A stretch of 64,000 bases of DNA from Maricaulis parjimensis (lineage in GTDB: Bacteria; Pseudomonadota; Alphaproteobacteria; Caulobacterales; Maricaulaceae). Of this stretch, positions 22,069 through 30,246 are shown one piece after another. The notes beneath the pieces are model-generated. The model was not told the DNA's origin. It ran no database searches and was given only the letters and a program-made list of their open reading frames with translations. How positions within the stretch are numbered: the stretch's first letter is position 1; each line of letters starts with the position of its first letter. A program made the position numbers and the translations under genes. The stretch covers positions 33,400-97,399 of the forward strand of contig NZ_JADOTT010000010.1 in the NCBI RefSeq assembly GCF_016817355.1, read 5' to 3'.

Positions 22069-23336
22069 GTTCCGTGTTCGCTCAAACCCGGATCATGGCG
22101 GCTTATGCGCGCGCACGATGGCAGACAGCGCGCCTGAAAACGCGTGCCGATGTGGAAACCTGGCAGGAGAAGCGGCTTGAGCGTTTCCTGTCCGGACCGG
22201 TTGCACGGGTCGCAGCGTATCGGGACATGGCCGGACAACCGCTCAATGCGTTTCCCCTCCTCGACAAGGCGGCGCTCGTGGCGCGCTACGACGGGTTCAA
22301 CCGAATGGGACTGACCTGTGCCCAGGCACGGCATGCCTGGTCCGAAGGCATATCCCCGAAGGGCTATGCAATCGGCGCCAGTACCGGCACCAGTGGCAAT
22401 CGCGGTTTCTACATTGTGTCCGATGCCGAACGCTATGCCTGGCTAGGTACGATCCTGGGCCGCGGCCTGCCCGGGTTCTGGAGAAACAGGCTCAAGGTCG
22501 CGGTCATGCTGCCGGCCAATAGCCGCCTCTACGACGCTGCCAATGAAAGCAGACGTCTGGCGCTTCGGTTTTTTGATCTTCACGATGGCGTTGAGGCGCA
22601 GGCGAAGGCGGTGGAAGACTGGCTGCCGGATGTTCTCGTTGCCCCGCCAAAAGTCCTGCGTTTGCTGGCCGAGCGCCGGTCTGACCTGGCGCCCCGGCAT
22701 GTCTTCTCCGGAGCAGAAGTGCTCGACCCCAAGGACCGCGCCCTGGTCGAGGGCCGCTTTTCAACCGTCGTGCGGGAAATCTACATGGCCACGGAAGGAC
22801 TGTTCGCCATCGCCTGCCCGGCCGGGACGCTTCATCTGCTGGAAGACTTCATCAAGTTCGAATGGGATCCGGATCCGGGCGGTGGCAATCTGCGCGCTCC
22901 GATCATTACAGATTTCACCCGAAGAACGCAGACAATGGTGCGCTACCGGATGAATGACCTTCTCGAACTGCAAGAGGAAGCCTGCTCCTGTGGCTCCCCC
23001 TTCACGGCGGTGAAGGCGGTTGTGGGCCGGATGGATGATGTCCTCCGACTGATCGGTCAGGACAGACGTGCGGTTCTGGTCACGCCGGATATCATCCGCA
23101 ATGCCGTTGTCGATGCTGACGCCCGGATCGACGACTTCCGCGTCATTCAGCGTGCGGACGGACAGGTTGAGTTGAGCCTGCCTCGAGCTCGGGCCGAGGC
23201 CCTGCCGGCAGCCCGTGAGGCGCTGGTGTCCTTGTTCTACGCCCTGGGAACGAGGACACGCGTCGAGGCGACAGCCTGCGACCTGCCTCCGGCTGACAGT
23301 CGCAAACTGCGCCGTGTAATGCGGGAAACCGCGTGA
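22065..23336 (+). CDS. F390 synthetase/PaaK-like adenylate-forming enzyme
   Basis: 423 residues. Resembles the phenylacetate-CoA ligase/coenzyme F390 synthetase branch of adenylating enzymes. The nucleotide-binding loop STGTSGNRG is at residues 107-115, and a later YMATEGLF motif and a VRYRMNDLLEL region fit the A5/A7 motifs. A short cysteine motif (EEACSCGSPF) is typical of PaaK-like proteins. It probably activates a carboxylic acid as acyl-AMP. It is coupled by ATGA overlaps on both sides to the MBL-fold and glycosyltransferase genes. The ribosome-binding site is weak, in keeping with coupling. Confidence 0.8.
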   Translation: MSSVFAQTRIMAAYARARWQTARLKTRADVETWQEKRLERFLSGPVARVAAYRDMAGQPLNAFPLLDKAALVARYDGFNRMGLTCAQARHAWSEGISPKGYAIGASTGTSGNRGFYIVSDAERYAWLGTILGRGLPGFWRNRLKVAVMLPANSRLYDAANESRRLALRFFDLHDGVEAQAKAVEDWLPDVLVAPPKVLRLLAERRSDLAPRHVFSGAEVLDPKDRALVEGRFSTVVREIYMATEGLFAIACPAGTLHLLEDFIKFEWDPDPGGGNLRAPIITDFTRRTQTMVRYRMNDLLELQEEACSCGSPFTAVKAVVGRMDDVLRLIGQDRRAVLVTPDIIRNAVVDADARIDDFRVIQRADGQVELSLPRARAEALPAAREALVSLFYALGTRTRVEATACDLPPADSRKLRRVMRETA

Positions 23337-24574
23337 AGATCTCGATCCAGACCTTGGGCACGCTGGGCGATGTCATGCCATTTTTGACTGTGGCCAAAGC
23401 CCTGCAGGCCCGCGGCCACAGCGTCAGCGTGCTGGCACCGCGGGATCATTCTGAAACCATCCAGGCATGGGGTGTGGACGTCGCCGAACCGCCCGGCTTT
23501 TCCGTGGCTGACTGGATGCAGGAAGCCGAGGCCCGTGGAACCCTGTCCGGACCCTTCAGTTTTTTCCGGGACTGGCACGAGATGATCGAGCCGCATGCCC
23601 TTGATGTCCTTGATCGGTCGATTGATGCTGCGGGGCAGGCTGAGCTTGTTTTGGCCAATCCGATCGCGATGCCGGCCCGGATTGCGGCAGAACATTGTCG
23701 CAATCCTCTGGTTCTCATTGCGCTGCAGCCGGTCATTACGCCGTCGTCAGCCCTGCCCTGTGCCATGATCGCCCGCCAGGGGCTTTCCGGGCCCGGCAAC
23801 AAGGCCAGCTATATCGCCGTGGCAGGGGCTCTTGCCGGTCTGGCCAGCGTTTTGGGACGGGAGAGACAGCGGCTTGTGCCCGAACCCAGGCCGGCCTTCT
23901 GGCGGCTTGACCGGCATCTCGGCCGCCCCCTGCCCCGGATTACCGCCCTTCCCGCCATATTCGGCATCAAGCGCCCGGACGATTTCACGGCCTCGGACCA
24001 TCTGGTCGACTATCCCCCCCTGCAATCCTCCAACGGCCTTGACCCGGCTCTGGAAGCCTTCCTGAAAGCCGGACCAGCCCCGCTCCATGTTTCACTGGGC
24101 TCCATGCCGACCCGGGAGGTCGCCCATGCCCTGCCAGTCTGGCTTGAGCGGATAGAAAGATCCGGTCACCGCGCCATCTTGTCCACCAGCCTGGCCGGCC
24201 GGCCGGCGGGGGGGATGGGTGTGCATTTCGTTTCCGGGCCCGCGCCGCACGACCGGCTTTTCCCGCATTGTTCGGCGGTGATCCATCACGGGGGAGCCGG
24301 CACTTTGGACACGGCCGCGCGGGCCGGCGTGCCGCAGATCATCTTGCCCCAAGTGCTCGATCAATTCTGGAATGCCCGGCAATTGGCAGACACAGGCGCC
24401 GGCATCATCTTGCGCAAAAAGGATCACACAGCCGAAAACATCGATGCCGCCCTGCAAACGATCCTGTCGGACAGCGTCCAGGACACCGCGAGACAGGCGG
24501 CCGAACGGCTCAAAGCCCGGGCGTCGACGGCGGAGCTTGTTTCGCTCATCGAGGCGTATGGCGTCGCACGCTGA
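23333..24574 (+). CDS. UGT-like (GT1) glycosyltransferase
   Basis: 413 residues, GT-B fold. The N terminus MKISIQTLGTLGDVMPFLTVAKAL is typical of MGT/sterol-type glucosyltransferases, and the donor site motif HHGGAGTLDTAARAGVPQI (residues 318-336) ends with DQ at 343-344. The start is GTG at 23333, overlapping the previous TGA (GTGA). It probably glycosylates the lipid or lactone made by the four preceding enzymes; the acceptor is unknown. Its last 29 bp overlap the end of the convergent DedA-like gene. Confidence 0.88.
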   Translation: MKISIQTLGTLGDVMPFLTVAKALQARGHSVSVLAPRDHSETIQAWGVDVAEPPGFSVADWMQEAEARGTLSGPFSFFRDWHEMIEPHALDVLDRSIDAAGQAELVLANPIAMPARIAAEHCRNPLVLIALQPVITPSSALPCAMIARQGLSGPGNKASYIAVAGALAGLASVLGRERQRLVPEPRPAFWRLDRHLGRPLPRITALPAIFGIKRPDDFTASDHLVDYPPLQSSNGLDPALEAFLKAGPAPLHVSLGSMPTREVAHALPVWLERIERSGHRAILSTSLAGRPAGGMGVHFVSGPAPHDRLFPHCSAVIHHGGAGTLDTAARAGVPQIILPQVLDQFWNARQLADTGAGIILRKKDHTAENIDAALQTILSDSVQDTARQAAERLKARASTAELVSLIEAYGVAR

Positions 24575-25166
24575 TCCAGCGCCAGACGAAAATGGCCAGC
24601 ATGCCGAGCAGGTTGGCAAACACGATCAGGGCGAGCGCATGCTGCTCGACGAAGGCACCGAGATCGCCGCCAGCCAGATCGATCCCGGCGGCCAGCATCC
24701 AGCCATACACGACGAATTGCCCCACCCCGATCAACACACCCAGGAATGAGCCGAGCGTGAAACGGGACCAGGACGCGCTCAGGCTGCCGGCCAGGGCCGG
24801 TGTGATCCAGGCGACCGGTCCCAGCAGCCGGCTGATGGCAACAAACAGGACCAGGCGGGCTGTCAGCCCGGCCCGCGCCCGGCGATAGGCCTTGCGCCGT
24901 CCGGACCGGGCAAGCACGAGTTTTTTCAAGGGTGTCGCCGCTCTCCGGCCACCCCAATAACCGGCCTGATCGGCCAGGAAAGCCCCTGCGAACACGGCCA
25001 GTACCGGCCAGAGCGATCCCGTTTCCTGAACCAGATTGCCGGCCAGGACAAAGAAGACTTCCCCGAAGACGAAGAGACAGGGCCCCGGCAGGGCGTCCAA
25101 GAACGCCCCGGCAAAGAGGACCAGAAGCACAAGACTGTCCGGCGCTGATTCCAGTACACCTGTCAT
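24546..25166 (-). CDS. DedA/VTT-domain family membrane protein
   Basis: About 206 residues with four to five hydrophobic segments. The motif AISRLLGPVAWITPALAG matches the conserved RxxxGxR-like loop of DedA proteins, which act in lipid scrambling and membrane homeostasis, and LPGPCLFVFGEVFFVLAG fits the first re-entrant helix. The start is uncertain: ATG at 25166 is taken, and the frame extends to a TTG at 25217. It is convergent with the glycosyltransferase gene and overlaps it by 29 bp. Assignment is at family level only. Confidence 0.7.
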   Translation of the reverse strand: MTGVLESAPDSLVLLVLFAGAFLDALPGPCLFVFGEVFFVLAGNLVQETGSLWPVLAVFAGAFLADQAGYWGGRRAATPLKKLVLARSGRRKAYRRARAGLTARLVLFVAISRLLGPVAWITPALAGSLSASWSRFTLGSFLGVLIGVGQFVVYGWMLAAGIDLAGGDLGAFVEQHALALIVFANLLGMLAIFVWRWISVRRHTPR

Positions 25167-25266
25167 GGCCAGAGCATAGGCGGCAAAAGCCGGTCCCGAT
25201 ACTCCGTCCCCGGCCAACCACGAAAATAGCGTGATGGCACAAACCGGAATGATTTCAGGGGAGTTA

Positions 25267-25340
25267 TGGAGCGGGTAGCGGGAATCGAACCCGCATCCTC
25301 AGCTTGGAAGGCTGCTGCACTACCATTGTGCTATACCCGC
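25267..25340 (-). tRNA. tRNA-Gly (TCC anticodon)
   Basis: A 74-base cloverleaf on the minus strand with encoded CCA (25269-25267). The acceptor is GCGGGTA/TACCCGC, the D arm GCACAATGGTAGTGC, the anticodon loop CTTCCAA with anticodon TCC, and the T arm GCGGGTTCGATTCCCGC. The first anticodon-stem pair (G27-A43) appears mismatched. It follows tRNA-Tyr, the same tyr-gly order seen before tufB in E. coli. Confidence 0.95.
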
Positions 25341-25445
25341 CCTGAAAGAGCGTCCGACACTTGGCCGGATCGTGGTGTTTAGCCAATTCGAACCAAGGCG
25401 TCGAGAGGGCTGATGCGCCTGACCATTCTGCCGGATGTCGGGAAA

Positions 25446-25530
25446 TGGTGGAGGGGGCTGGATTCGAACCAGCGTACGCTATGCGGGCAGATTTACAGTC
25501 TGCTGCCTTTAACCACTCGGCCACCCCTCC
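25446..25530 (-). tRNA. tRNA-Tyr (GTA anticodon)
   Basis: An 85-base class II tRNA on the minus strand with encoded CCA. The acceptor is GGAGGGG/CCCCTCC, the anticodon stem-loop contains CTGTAAA with anticodon GTA, and a long variable arm (CCCGCATAGCGTACG region) and T arm CTGGTTCGAATCCAG follow. It lies 105 bp before tRNA-Gly in the same direction; both probably share a transcript. Confidence 0.95.
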
Positions 25531-25657
25531 AAGGGTGTCTTCGCTCCGGACATAACCGGCTGAAGAAGCTCCTGCAACGAAGTCTCTCAGCTTTCCTTCA
25601 GCCGTGTTAGGACACGCGAAAAGCGGGCAGAGCCCCGAAACAGGAGCGCGGACTATA

Positions 25658-26470
25658 GTGACGAAGAACCCAAGGCGCAACAGCCCGAAACGGGCCGATT
25701 ACAGCCGCCGCTCCAGGCCTGCTGGAACAGGCGATTCCGGCTGGATCTGGGGCCGCCACGCCGTGCTCGCTGCGCTGGCCAATCCGAAACGGAAAATCAT
25801 CGAGCTGCGGGTGACGCGCAATGCCGCCCGGGATCTGCCGGAGGGTGTCCAGGCCCAGACGGTCGAGCCGCATGCGATCGACAATGATCTGCCGCCCGGG
25901 GCCGTTCACCAGGGATTCGCACTCAAGGCAGAAGCGCTGGAACCGGAACCGGTCAGCGCCGTCACAGATCCGACCCATGGCCTTGTCCTTGTGCTCGATC
26001 AGATCACGGACCCGCATAATGTCGGCGCCCTTCTGCGTTCGGCCGCCGCTTTCGGCGTCAGGGCCGTGGTGATGCAGGATCGCAAGGCCCCGCCCCTGTT
26101 CGGGACGGTTTGCAAAAGTGCCGTGGGAGCAGCAGAGCGTGTGGCCCATGTCCGCGTGACGAATATCGCCGACACTTTGCTGGACATGCGCAAGGCTGGA
26201 CGGACGGTTCTGGGCCTGGCAGGCGAAGGCGAAACCGAGCTGGCAGACGCGCTGGCCGGTCCCGACAAACAGGGATTGGGCCCGGGCGTGGTTCTGGTGA
26301 TGGGTTCGGAAGAGAAGGGTTTGCGACCGCGGGTGGCAGAGGCTTGCGACTGGCTTGTCCGCATCCCCATGACCGGTGATGTGGAGAGTCTCAATGTCTC
26401 CAACGCCGCAGCTATCGCCTTGTATGAAGCAGCAAAATGGCGCCCGGTGAAACACCGGGCGCCCGCTTGA
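25658..26470 (+). CDS. rlmB: 23S rRNA (guanosine-2'-O)-methyltransferase RlmB / TrmH family
   Basis: SPOUT-class RNA 2'-O-methyltransferase, 270 residues. It has an N-terminal substrate-binding domain (WGRHAVLAALANPKRKI) and a C-terminal trefoil-knot domain with the three family motifs: DPHNVGALLRSA, VMGSEEKGLRP and IPMTGDVESLNVSNAAAIALYEA. The likely start is GTG at 25658, with AGGAG 11 bases upstream. RlmB modifies G2251 in E. coli 23S rRNA; paralogues act on tRNA, so the exact target is inferred. It is divergent from tRNA-Tyr. Confidence 0.85.
   Translation: MTKNPRRNSPKRADYSRRSRPAGTGDSGWIWGRHAVLAALANPKRKIIELRVTRNAARDLPEGVQAQTVEPHAIDNDLPPGAVHQGFALKAEALEPEPVSAVTDPTHGLVLVLDQITDPHNVGALLRSAAAFGVRAVVMQDRKAPPLFGTVCKSAVGAAERVAHVRVTNIADTLLDMRKAGRTVLGLAGEGETELADALAGPDKQGLGPGVVLVMGSEEKGLRPRVAEACDWLVRIPMTGDVESLNVSNAAAIALYEAAKWRPVKHRAPA
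26439..26463 (-). terminator. Terminator of the DUF2807 gene, within the end of rlmB
   Basis: An 11-bp perfect inverted repeat (GGCGCCCGGTG at 26439-26449, complement 26453-26463, loop AAA), followed on the minus strand by ATTTTGC. It is the likely terminator for the minus-strand DUF2807 gene, although it lies inside the last codons of rlmB. Confidence 0.65.
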
Positions 26471-26497
26471 GAGGCACGCTAGCGCGGGGGCTGTGCG

Positions 26498-27490
26498 CTA
26501 GTCTGTGCTGCCCACTCGAAGGATGGACCGGCCATTACGACGCCAGTCGATCGCACCTTCGATTTCCTCGATTTCCACATCGCCGCCGCCGCTTTCGCGG
26601 ACGGTGACATTCACGGCCGTGCCGCGGAAGGCGATATCGCCGGAGCCGTTGATGCGGGCTTCGAACGGTTCAGCGCGGCCGCCGCGGACCAGAACATCGC
26701 CGGAGCCGGAGATGGAGGTGGAGAAGGCGCCATTCACCGCGTCCGCCTCGACATCGCCAGAGCCGGAAATATCGATTTCCAGAGCAGCCAGACGGCCCAG
26801 TTCGATGTCACCGGAACCATTGATATCAATGGCCGTGGCACCGCCGACATTGCCAGCATCGATATCGCCGGAGCCGTTGATATCGATCTCGGCATCCCCG
26901 GAAATATTGCCGGCATCAATATCGCCGGAGCCGTTCACATTGAGCACGGCATCGCCGCCAATCCCGCGCAGATCGACATCACCGGACCCGTTGATGCGGA
27001 TGCTGGCATCGCGCGCAATATCGCCGGCGGAGAACTTGCCGCAGGAATTCATCGACAGGTCGATCGAACCGAGATCCCCGGCTTCACCGACGAAGGCACT
27101 GTCATCGATGGAGAAATTCACAGAGGCCGGAGCCGTGATGATGAGAAGCGGATATTCATTGATCGAACGGGAGCTGGTCCAGCGGCCGATGAAGACCTCG
27201 TCGCGGCGGGTGCGGCAATTAAGATTGCGCACGCGCTGACCGCCATCAATGGCCACGCCATTGCCGGATGCCGTCATCATCGGGTCTTCCGCGGCATCCC
27301 CCGGATTTTGCACCTGGACCTGAAGCGTCGACCCGCCGGTGCGGACCTCCACACGGCCGATGAAATTCTCGATGCTGACACTGTCACCATCAAAGCTGTT
27401 CTGCGCCACCGGCTGGGCCGAGGCGGTCATGGCCAGGGCGCCGATACCGGCCAGGGTTACAAGGCCACCCGTGATCAGTTTCACACTCAT
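26498..27490 (-). CDS. Secreted DUF2807 (head-GIN) repeat protein
   Basis: 330 residues with an N-terminal signal peptide (about 1-25, ending MTASA). Residues about 160-310 contain a repeated unit of 17-21 residues, seven times with NGSGD or SGSGD and once degenerate as GGGD. This pattern fits a right-handed beta-helix of the auto-transporter-adhesin-like DUF2807 family. It is presumably periplasmic or surface-exposed; the function is unknown. The DNA repeats behind it (26650-27010) are codon-level and not a separate element. It stands alone, convergent with rlmB. Confidence 0.85.
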   Translation of the reverse strand: MSVKLITGGLVTLAGIGALAMTASAQPVAQNSFDGDSVSIENFIGRVEVRTGGSTLQVQVQNPGDAAEDPMMTASGNGVAIDGGQRVRNLNCRTRRDEVFIGRWTSSRSINEYPLLIITAPASVNFSIDDSAFVGEAGDLGSIDLSMNSCGKFSAGDIARDASIRINGSGDVDLRGIGGDAVLNVNGSGDIDAGNISGDAEIDINGSGDIDAGNVGGATAIDINGSGDIELGRLAALEIDISGSGDVEADAVNGAFSTSISGSGDVLVRGGRAEPFEARINGSGDIAFRGTAVNVTVRESGGGDVEIEEIEGAIDWRRNGRSILRVGSTD

Positions 27491-27842
27491 TTTGATCCCT
27501 CCAAGATCGCTTTCCCCCTGTGATGCCCGGGAGGCACCGATTGGATGCAGTCATGACGCAGTCCGGCCGACGAGGCTGTGTCTGCACAATGACGATGGTG
27601 TAATCTTGGCAGGAAAAATCCGGAGGATAAGCGGGACGCTTCAAGCCTGAATACCGCCCGCAAAGACCGCTTATTTTAATGAAATAGCGCCCAAAACACT
27701 GTCGGAACCCGCACAGGACGGGTGTCCGACAGGTCCAAAACCGCACTCATCCGGTATCAGACCGGTATCAGCGCGGCCTTAGAACTGACCCGAAACCCAC
27801 TCAAACCGGAATCAGGACAGCCCCAGGACTGTCCGGACCCGA
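27491..27842. other. Gene-free stretch of 352 bp
   Basis: No supported gene. It holds the upstream region of the DUF2807 gene, a short direct repeat (CCGGTATCAG twice, about 27753-27775) and a weak hairpin (GGACAG at 27815-27820, CTGTCC at 27829-27834) just after the DUF819 stop that could be its terminator but lacks a U-run. Confidence 0.5.
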
Positions 27843-29024
27843 TCAGCCCGGCCAGAATTCGAAGACGAGCGTCGCGATCGGCGTGCCGATGGCATAGCCG
27901 AGCACACCGACCAGCACGCCCGGCGTGACCAGATCCTTCCAGCCTTTCGCGGCGGCCAGGGCCGGTGCCGTGGTGGCACCGAGAATGGCGGCGTTGGAGG
28001 CGGTGATCAGTTCCGGCAGGGAGAGCCGTGCCAGGGAGCCAACACCGAAGAGGACCACGGCGTGCACGACCAGGAGGATGCCGATCAGCGGCAGCAGGAT
28101 CGGGGCCTGGGAGATGAGCGACATGACGTCGGCGCCCGCGGCGATCATGGCGAAGAAGACAAAGGAAATGCCGATCCCGATCTCATAGCCACCGGACAGG
28201 CGGCCCATCGTCTTGGGAAAGGCGGTCGCCGGGATCAGGGCCAGGACCGAGATGATGGCGAATTTCCACTTGCGGCCGGCATCATCCCAGATCGCATCAA
28301 GCTGGTCGGCAATCAGGCTACCAATGGCCACGATGACCAGCGCATAGGCGAGCGAGAGGGTGAGCGAGGCCGGGGTGATCGGGTCTTCTTTCTCCATCTG
28401 CACGCCCTCGCCGGAATGATCGACCGTCTTGAAACGGCGCGACAGCCAGGCCCAGCCCGGCAGCAGGGCGAGCAGCATGAGGAAGAAGCCGGAATAGAGA
28501 TTGTCGACGGCGGTCATGGCGGACGCGAAGCTGGGATCAGCCTCGCCCAGACCGGTCGAACTCATCAGGGCGCCATAATTGACCGAACCGCCGATATAGG
28601 TGGCGGTGAAAGCGCCCACGGCCGCGGCTTCGCGCGTGCCCAGATCCGCCGCAGCCGTTCCGGCCGGATAGTCGGGCAGGCCGATGAGGGCAAAGGCGAT
28701 CACGGCGCCCAGAACTGTGCCCAGCGAGGCGATCATGAAAGCGCCCGCCATGCGGGAGGTCTCGAAAAAGATCTTGCGCAGATCCGCCTTCATCAGGAAG
28801 AGCGGGATCAGGACCGGCACGAAATAGGTCCAGACGAAATCATAGGCCGGTGCGCTGGAGGGGATGAGGCGGATATTGGAGGCCAGAATGGCCAGGAAAA
28901 TCGCCATCACCGTACCGGTGACCAGTTTGCCGATCTTCGTCTTCTCCAGAAGGAAGGCGAGCGCTGCAATGGCAAACAGGGCGGCCATCACCGCCAGATG
29001 GTTGTCAGCCGGAATCAAGGACAT
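27843..29024 (-). CDS. DUF819 family integral membrane protein
   Basis: 393 residues, very hydrophobic, with about 10-12 membrane segments. The start at 29024 (MSLIPADNHLAVMAALFAI) has GAGGGG upstream. The conserved family motif GAFTATYIGGSVNYGALM and the C-terminal ASNAAILGATTAPALAAAKGW are present; similar twin motifs occur in ion or organic-acid transporters. The substrate is unknown. It is divergent from the alpha/beta hydrolase gene. Confidence 0.85.
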   Translation of the reverse strand: MSLIPADNHLAVMAALFAIAALAFLLEKTKIGKLVTGTVMAIFLAILASNIRLIPSSAPAYDFVWTYFVPVLIPLFLMKADLRKIFFETSRMAGAFMIASLGTVLGAVIAFALIGLPDYPAGTAAADLGTREAAAVGAFTATYIGGSVNYGALMSSTGLGEADPSFASAMTAVDNLYSGFFLMLLALLPGWAWLSRRFKTVDHSGEGVQMEKEDPITPASLTLSLAYALVIVAIGSLIADQLDAIWDDAGRKWKFAIISVLALIPATAFPKTMGRLSGGYEIGIGISFVFFAMIAAGADVMSLISQAPILLPLIGILLVVHAVVLFGVGSLARLSLPELITASNAAILGATTAPALAAAKGWKDLVTPGVLVGVLGYAIGTPIATLVFEFWPG

Positions 29025-29172
29025 GGATTTCCCCCTCACATGGTCGCGGCGCACGGTAGTGAATGGGGGGCGGAGTGGCAATTGACGGGGGTGTGATGGA
29101 GTGAACGCCAGAAAGCGCATTGCCCCCTCTCCCCACCTCATTAAGCTTCGGCCCAACACGAAGGGGACGCGC

Positions 29173-29937
29173 ATGAAATACTGGACGGCGGATGACGGGG
29201 TGAAGATTGCCTATGAAGTGTATGGGGAGGCCGGCCATCCGGCGGTGATCCTGCAGCACGGTTTTGCCTCCCACCTTCAGGGGGAATGGAAATCGTCCGG
29301 TATTGCGCAGACGCTGGTGGATGGCGGGCGCTATGTGATCATCATGCATGCGCGCGGGCATGGTGCCTCCGACAAGCCGCATGACAGCGCCTTCTACGGC
29401 GAAGTGCGCATGGCGAAGGATTTGCGCGGTGTCGCCGATGCGGAAGGGCTGACCGCGTTCGACCTGGGCGGCTATTCCATGGGCGCCGTGATCTCGCTTC
29501 TGGTGGCTTCCGAGGAAACGCGAATCGGCAAATTGCTGATCGGCGGTGTGGGCGAAGGCATTCTGGCGCGTGGCGGCGTGGATACGCGGGCCGCGCCGAA
29601 CCAGCTGATCGTCGACGCCCTGACGGCGGAAACGCCGGAGGAGGCACCGGAGATCACGCGCGGCTTCCGCCTGTTTGCCGACAGTGTCGGTGCCGACCGC
29701 CTGGCCCTGGCGGCGCAGGCGCGGGTCGTGCACCAGGACAAGATCCCGCTGGAACAGATTTCCGCCCAGTCCTGTCTCGTTGTAGCCGGTGATGACGACT
29801 ATCTGGCCATCAATCCCGGAGCCCTTGCCGAGGCCCTGCCCAATGCCAGCCTGTTTGTCGGCAAGGGCGACCATTTGGGCATTTTCGGGAATGCGGAGTT
29901 CCGCGATGCGATTACGAGGTATTTTTTGGGCGAGTAG
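29173..29937 (+). CDS. Alpha/beta-fold hydrolase
   Basis: 254 residues. The start at 29173 (MKYWTADDGVKIAYEVYG) follows AAGGGG. The catalytic residues are visible: nucleophile serine in GGYSMGAV, a likely acid in VVAGDDDYL and histidine in GKGDHLGIF, with the oxyanion-hole motif LQHGFAS. There is no signal peptide, so it is probably cytosolic. It could be an esterase or similar; the substrate cannot be told. It is a single gene, divergent from the DUF819 gene and followed by a palindrome-rich gap. Confidence 0.83.
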   Translation: MKYWTADDGVKIAYEVYGEAGHPAVILQHGFASHLQGEWKSSGIAQTLVDGGRYVIIMHARGHGASDKPHDSAFYGEVRMAKDLRGVADAEGLTAFDLGGYSMGAVISLLVASEETRIGKLLIGGVGEGILARGGVDTRAAPNQLIVDALTAETPEEAPEITRGFRLFADSVGADRLALAAQARVVHQDKIPLEQISAQSCLVVAGDDDYLAINPGALAEALPNASLFVGKGDHLGIFGNAEFRDAITRYFLGE

Positions 29938-30246
29938 TAGAGAGGCTGCCGGGCGCATCCCCCTGTCACGCTTCCCCCAAATTCACCGTCATCCCCCGGC
30001 TTGTCCGGGGGACCTCGCCTAGCCTGCCGACAGGTTGGCTCAGGTCCCTCGGATGCCCTGCGGGCACCGTGGGATGACGGAGCTTGGGTTTCAAAAAAGC
30101 AAAACCCATTTCTCCCGGAAGCGCGCAGCGCTGTCCGGGACCAACGGGAATCTCATCGCTTGGGATTGCATTGAGTGGGCCCCGGACCTTCGTCCGGGGG
30201 AAATGGAGTGTGATTTCAAATCACACTCACCGTCACCTCCCCAGAC
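29938..30246. repeat. REP-like palindrome cluster between convergent genes (309 bp)
   Basis: No gene. An imperfect long inverted repeat begins CCGTCATCCC (29986-29995) and ends GGGATGACGG (30071-30080), enclosing smaller hairpins such as CCCCCGG/CCGGGGG and GCCC/GGGC. Then follow CCCGGA (30114-30119)/TCCGGG, CCCCGGAC/GTCCGGGG near 30180-30199, and an 11-bp-arm palindrome GAGTGTGATTT/AAATCACACTC (30206-30228). This is the style of dispersed intergenic palindromes and may also act as a bidirectional terminator. Confidence 0.65.

Noticed and set aside
25264..25680. An open frame running through the tRNA-Tyr and tRNA-Gly genes
   Set aside because: It overlaps two well-formed tRNAs completely and has no ribosome-binding site or homology signal.
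26650..27010. Regular DNA repeats that might suggest a CRISPR array or minisatellite
   Set aside because: The repeats keep the reading frame and encode the NGSGD units of the DUF2807 protein; there are no unique spacers of constant length.
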